Below, piece by piece: positions 6,323 through 7,422 of a DNA stretch of 7,422 nucleotides. The notes under the pieces are model-generated. The model did no database searches, was not told the origin of the DNA, and saw nothing but the letters and a program-made list of their open reading frames with translations. This DNA comes from Thermomicrobiales bacterium (GTDB lineage Bacteria > Chloroflexota > Chloroflexia > Thermomicrobiales > UBA6265). Within the stretch, counting starts at the first letter, position 1. Every line of letters begins with the position of its first letter. The DNA is taken from the NCBI GenBank assembly GCA_025928535.1, contig JAICJJ010000129.1, forward strand, positions 1 through 7,422, in the 5' to 3' direction. Both the position numbers and the translations under genes were made by a program.

Positions 6323-6913
6323 TCAGGAATCGGTCACGGGAGCGCCGGCCGCCGGCTCATCCGCGACGCGCTCATCGCCAGTCGTCGCGATTCCTCGCCA
6401 AACCGCCGCGAGGAGTCCGACGAACAGCGTCGCGACCGCCCCGACGCCGGCCACCGCCAGCGCCAATCCGCCGACGACCGGCGCCGTGGAGGCAAGGGCG
6501 GCGACGACTCCGACGGCGGCAGCGCCCGCGACGACCCCGCCGACGGCGATCCCACGTCGCAGTCCCACGCCGCGGTCGACCCGGCTCGGCAGGCCCAATT
6601 CGAACGACCAGTCGGCGAGTTCGCCGGTCAGCAGCAAGCCTGCGCCGTAGAGCGCCGCGACGAGGTCGTTTCGCACGTCGGAAACATAGAGCGCGATGAT
6701 GAACGCGGCGGCGAGCAGGCCGAGCGCCCAAGGAATGAAGCGGGCCGACGCGAAGACAAGCGCGAGCGCCAGCAGCCCGACGCCGGCCGCGCCGATGGCG
6801 AGCACCCCTTCGCGCGGCGCGATCAGGCTGGCGACGGCGGCGAGGCCGAGCGCGGTGGCCAGCGCGCCAGCGGCCGCCGCTAAGCGCGCGCGAGACGCGA
6901 ACGACGGCGACAT
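6323..6913 (-). CDS. Six-helix integral membrane protein of unknown function, linked to DUF58 gene
   Basis: The 196-residue product is mostly hydrophobic, with predicted membrane helices near residues 12-32, 36-56, 58-78, 83-97, 120-142 and 146-170, and a short hydrophilic tail rich in Ala, Asp and Glu. A polar loop at about 98-118 (ADWSFELGLPSRVDRGVGLR) is the most distinctive segment. I recognise no named domain. The ATG at 6913 has GGAG eight bases upstream (6922-6925) and lies inside the end of the DUF58 gene, a 34-bp overlap that implies translational coupling. Small multi-helix membrane proteins often follow DUF58 genes in MoxR-type operons, so a role in the same membrane-associated complex is plausible but not shown. 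Confidence 0.8.
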   Translation of the reverse strand: MSPSFASRARLAAAAGALATALGLAAVASLIAPREGVLAIGAAGVGLLALALVFASARFIPWALGLLAAAFIIALYVSDVRNDLVAALYGAGLLLTGELADWSFELGLPSRVDRGVGLRRGIAVGGVVAGAAAVGVVAALASTAPVVGGLALAVAGVGAVATLFVGLLAAVWRGIATTGDERVADEPAAGAPVTDS

Positions 6914-7422
6914 GCCTGCAACTCCAGCAACGCGCGATCGAGCGGTTCGCCGTTGGCCCAGGTCGCGATCGGCACGCCGAGCCGGCTGAATTGCTCCCGC
7001 ACCGATTCCCGTTCGAGCCGCCAGATGCGGTAGGCGAGTTCGCCAGTCGGGCCGGGCGGCGGCGCGACCAACGGGACCGGCGAAACGTCGACGATCGCCA
7101 GGTCGAAGCCCCGGGCCGCCAGATCGAGCAAGGCGCCGACGGTTCGTTCGTCCAGCAATGGCGTCAAGGCGACGATCAACGCGTTGGGCGGAAGCACGCC
7201 CGGCGGAATGGCCGACAGCGCTTTCCAGGCGTAACTGAAGACCACGTCGGTTTCGATCACCGCCTCGATGAAGCGAATGCGATGGAGCGGCCCCATCCCC
7301 GGCCGCAGCCAGCGCATGATGCCGCCGAACGTGACGAGGCCGACGCGGTCCTGCTCGGCCAGATACCGGTCCGCCAGCGACGCCGCGCCCCGAACCGCCT
7401 GCAGGCGCGTGCCTTCCTCGCC
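6880..7422 (-). CDS. DUF58 family protein (partial, 5' end outside window)
   Basis: The last 180 residues of a DUF58 protein are visible; the frame is open through the right edge and the start lies beyond it. DUF58 proteins carry a von Willebrand A-like domain and are usually encoded beside a MoxR AAA+ ATPase, where they are thought to act in assembly or activation of envelope or metal-dependent complexes. Family-typical features seen are the SLADRYLAEQDRVGLVTFGG segment (window residues 15-34) with the following RWLRPG, the hydrophobic strand ALIVALTPLLDER, and the strand GFDLAIVDVSP. The metal-site DxSGSM region expected earlier in the fold is outside the window. The ORF reads through the internal ATG at 7317, which is not the start because the conserved strand lies upstream of it. 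The gene overlaps the next membrane gene by 34 bp. Confidence 0.88.
   Translation of the reverse strand, partial: GEEGTRLQAVRGAASLADRYLAEQDRVGLVTFGGIMRWLRPGMGPLHRIRFIEAVIETDVVFSYAWKALSAIPPGVLPPNALIVALTPLLDERTVGALLDLAARGFDLAIVDVSPVPLVAPPPGPTGELAYRIWRLERESVREQFSRLGVPIATWANGEPLDRALLELQACRRRSRLARA

Noticed and set aside
6209..6883. Plus-strand open frame of 224 codons opposite the six-helix membrane gene
   Set aside because: It is a highly charged Arg/Asp-rich shadow; the minus strand gives ordered hydrophobic helices and a good ribosome site.
6970..6982. GAGCCGGCTGAAT, resembling part of the palindromic element at 1348-1365
   Set aside because: Only the 8-mer AGCCGGCT matches, without the second arm or second palindrome; such short GC words are expected by chance here.

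Overview
This is a dense, GC-rich bacterial chromosome segment (by eye well over 60% G+C) in which most open frames are antisense or out-of-phase shadows. The best lineage guess is Chloroflexota, in particular a Thermomicrobia-like member: the secreted protein has a TPTP-type linker, there is a DUF58 gene followed by a small membrane protein, and a J-domain protein carries an N-terminal zinc ribbon. An actinobacterium-like source is not excluded. I see no rRNA, tRNA, CRISPR array, transposase or phage gene.

Layout from left to right. (1) The first 635 bases hold the start of ada on the minus strand, encoding the DNA alkylation-damage sensor and repair protein; its methyltransferase domain runs off the left edge. 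(2) Divergent from it, 788-2437 (+) encodes a polytopic membrane protein with the look of a GT-C glycosyltransferase. One of its loops is encoded by two back-to-back palindromes that resemble an inserted REP-like repeat. (3) Convergent with it, and overlapping by 15 bp, 2423-3610 (-) encodes a GT2 polyprenyl-phosphate glycosyltransferase (DPM1-like) with C-terminal membrane segments. (4) Divergent again, 3741-5600 (+) encodes a large secreted protein of unknown function with a GTG start, a clear signal peptide, an apparent internal domain duplication, a Thr/Pro linker, and an Asn/Gln/Lys-rich tail in which a GVExIGG motif occurs twice. (5) The rest reads leftward on the minus strand: a partial DUF58 gene entering from the right edge, a six-helix membrane protein overlapping it by 34 bp, and a zinc-ribbon/J-domain protein.

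How the genes may work together. The GT2 enzyme could make a lipid-linked sugar, the GT-C-like protein could use it outside the membrane, and the Thr/Pro-rich secreted protein next door is a plausible acceptor; this is inference from gene content and adjacency. The right-hand DUF58/membrane/J-protein group looks like part of a MoxR-DUF58 type locus, with the MoxR ATPase expected beyond the window. Both tail-to-tail junctions carry perfect inverted repeats that cover stop codons, suggesting compact bidirectional terminators. The most novel items are the secreted protein and the palindromic element inside the GT-C-like gene.
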